Part shown: positions 5,292-5,787 of the stretch, piece after piece
How the letters are laid out: each line of letters opens with the position of its first letter
How positions within the stretch are numbered: the first letter of the stretch is position 1
Assembly: GCA_002385805.1 (NCBI GenBank)
Contig: DGEF01000046.1
Coordinates: 1,905-7,691 of the forward strand
Reading direction: 5' to 3'
Source: Peptococcaceae bacterium UBA3933
Lineage (GTDB): Bacteria; Bacillota; Peptococcia; Peptococcales; BICA1-8
Length of the DNA stretch: 5,787 bases
Notes under the pieces: model-generated
The model's database searches: none
Told to the model about the DNA's origin: nothing
The model's input: only the letters and a program-made list of their open reading frames with translations
Program-made: the position numbers and the translations under genes

Positions 5292-5740
5292 AGATATCTT
5301 CTATGGGCAATAGAACTCCGGGAGGAGAAAAAGTATTTGATACAGGATTAAGGGAAGGCAATCTGTCCCGGGAAGTAGATTTCCAGAAAACTTTATTACT
5401 GGTGAATGAACAAAAACAGCAGGAAGACTTACAACGGTTGATTCAGGAAGTGGACCGGTGTGGGGCTAAATTAAGTAAATCATGTACTTTAATTGATTTA
5501 AGAGATTATAAAAGGGCGGTCAAAAATTTTCTGAAAGAAACCCTTGGCAAAAGTTATTCGGCGGAGAATAAAACAGGCAGGGACCGAATGGGTCGACACA
5601 GAATCTACCTTTTGGTTAAAAAAGTGGAGGAAAGTCTAGAAGAGCTTTCCCAGGAGGTCTTAAGCAAACAGAAAGACCAATTGGCAATTTTAAAAAAGAT
5701 TGATGAAATTCGTGGGCTATTGGTGGATATTTATATGTAG
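5288..5740 (+). CDS. yaaR: YaaR family protein (DUF327)
   Basis: This 150-residue protein resembles B. subtilis YaaR (about 146 residues), a conserved Firmicutes family of unknown molecular function found in the tmk-holB cluster. The N-terminal 25-30 residues are polar and probably disordered. The rest is predicted to be mostly helical and charged, with the conserved core DYKRAVKNFLKETL (73-86), GRDRMGRHRIYLLVKKVEE (97-115) and the C-terminal KIDEIRGLLVDIY (137-149). The start is taken as TTG at 5288, using the ribosome binding site at 5273-5280; it overlaps the tmk stop by 4 bases. The ATG at 5303 would give 145 residues. In B. subtilis yaaQ lies between tmk and yaaR; here it is absent. No signal peptide or membrane segment. 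Confidence 0.88.
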   Translation: MKISSMGNRTPGGEKVFDTGLREGNLSREVDFQKTLLLVNEQKQQEDLQRLIQEVDRCGAKLSKSCTLIDLRDYKRAVKNFLKETLGKSYSAENKTGRDRMGRHRIYLLVKKVEESLEELSQEVLSKQKDQLAILKKIDEIRGLLVDIYM

Positions 5741-5787
5741 GCATTATTGCTCTCTTGGGTTTAGCTTTTAGGTGAGCATTACGGCTT

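Noticed and set aside
5741..5787. Possible start of the next gene at GTG 5772 (reading MSITA)
   Set aside because: Only five codons are visible, no good ribosome binding site precedes it, and no family can be recognised. Synteny suggests holB, but the sequence here does not show it.

Overview
This window looks like chromosomal DNA from an anaerobic, spore-forming member of the Firmicutes (class Clostridia in the broad sense). Three things point there. Strong AGGAGG-type ribosome binding sites precede most genes. A three-subunit, oxygen-sensitive 2-oxoacid:acceptor oxidoreductase is present. A Gin/CsfB-type sporulation zinc protein lies next to a yaaO-tmk-yaaR cluster, an arrangement known from the origin-proximal csfB-yaaO-tmk-yaaQ-yaaR-holB region of Bacillus subtilis. 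I cannot name the genus from the sequence alone.

Layout. (1) Positions 1-52 hold three tandem heptamers of the form C(C/T)AGT(C/A)A and the ribosome binding site of the first gene. (2) Positions 53-2484 are a tight plus-strand operon for the alpha, beta and gamma subunits of a 2-oxoacid oxidoreductase (korA-korB-korC type), closed by a perfect intrinsic terminator. (3) Positions 2633-2866 encode a Gin/CsfB anti-sigma zinc protein, with a possible sigma-F-like promoter upstream. (4) Positions 2891-3109, on the minus strand, encode a small basic protein of 72 residues with a possible helix-turn-helix. It converges on csfB, and the two genes share a bidirectional terminator. (5) Positions 3257-5740 are a second plus-strand operon. 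It contains a YaaO-type Orn/Lys/Arg decarboxylase-family PLP enzyme, thymidylate kinase and YaaR (DUF327), and the reading frames overlap. The last 47 bases hold no gene I can support; holB would be expected next by synteny.

How the genes work together. The Kor complex should couple oxidative decarboxylation of a 2-oxoacid (or the reverse reductive carboxylation) to a low-potential carrier such as ferredoxin. No ferredoxin-like delta subunit is present in the window. Gin/CsfB restrains compartment-specific sigma factors during sporulation. Tmk makes dTDP for DNA synthesis and is co-transcribed with YaaR and a PLP enzyme of unknown physiological substrate. I see no mobile element, CRISPR array, RNA gene, defence system or clearly novel multi-gene system. 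The least explained items are the small minus-strand protein, the heptamer repeat at the left edge, the odd translation start region of the yaaO-like gene, and the absence of yaaQ between tmk and yaaR.
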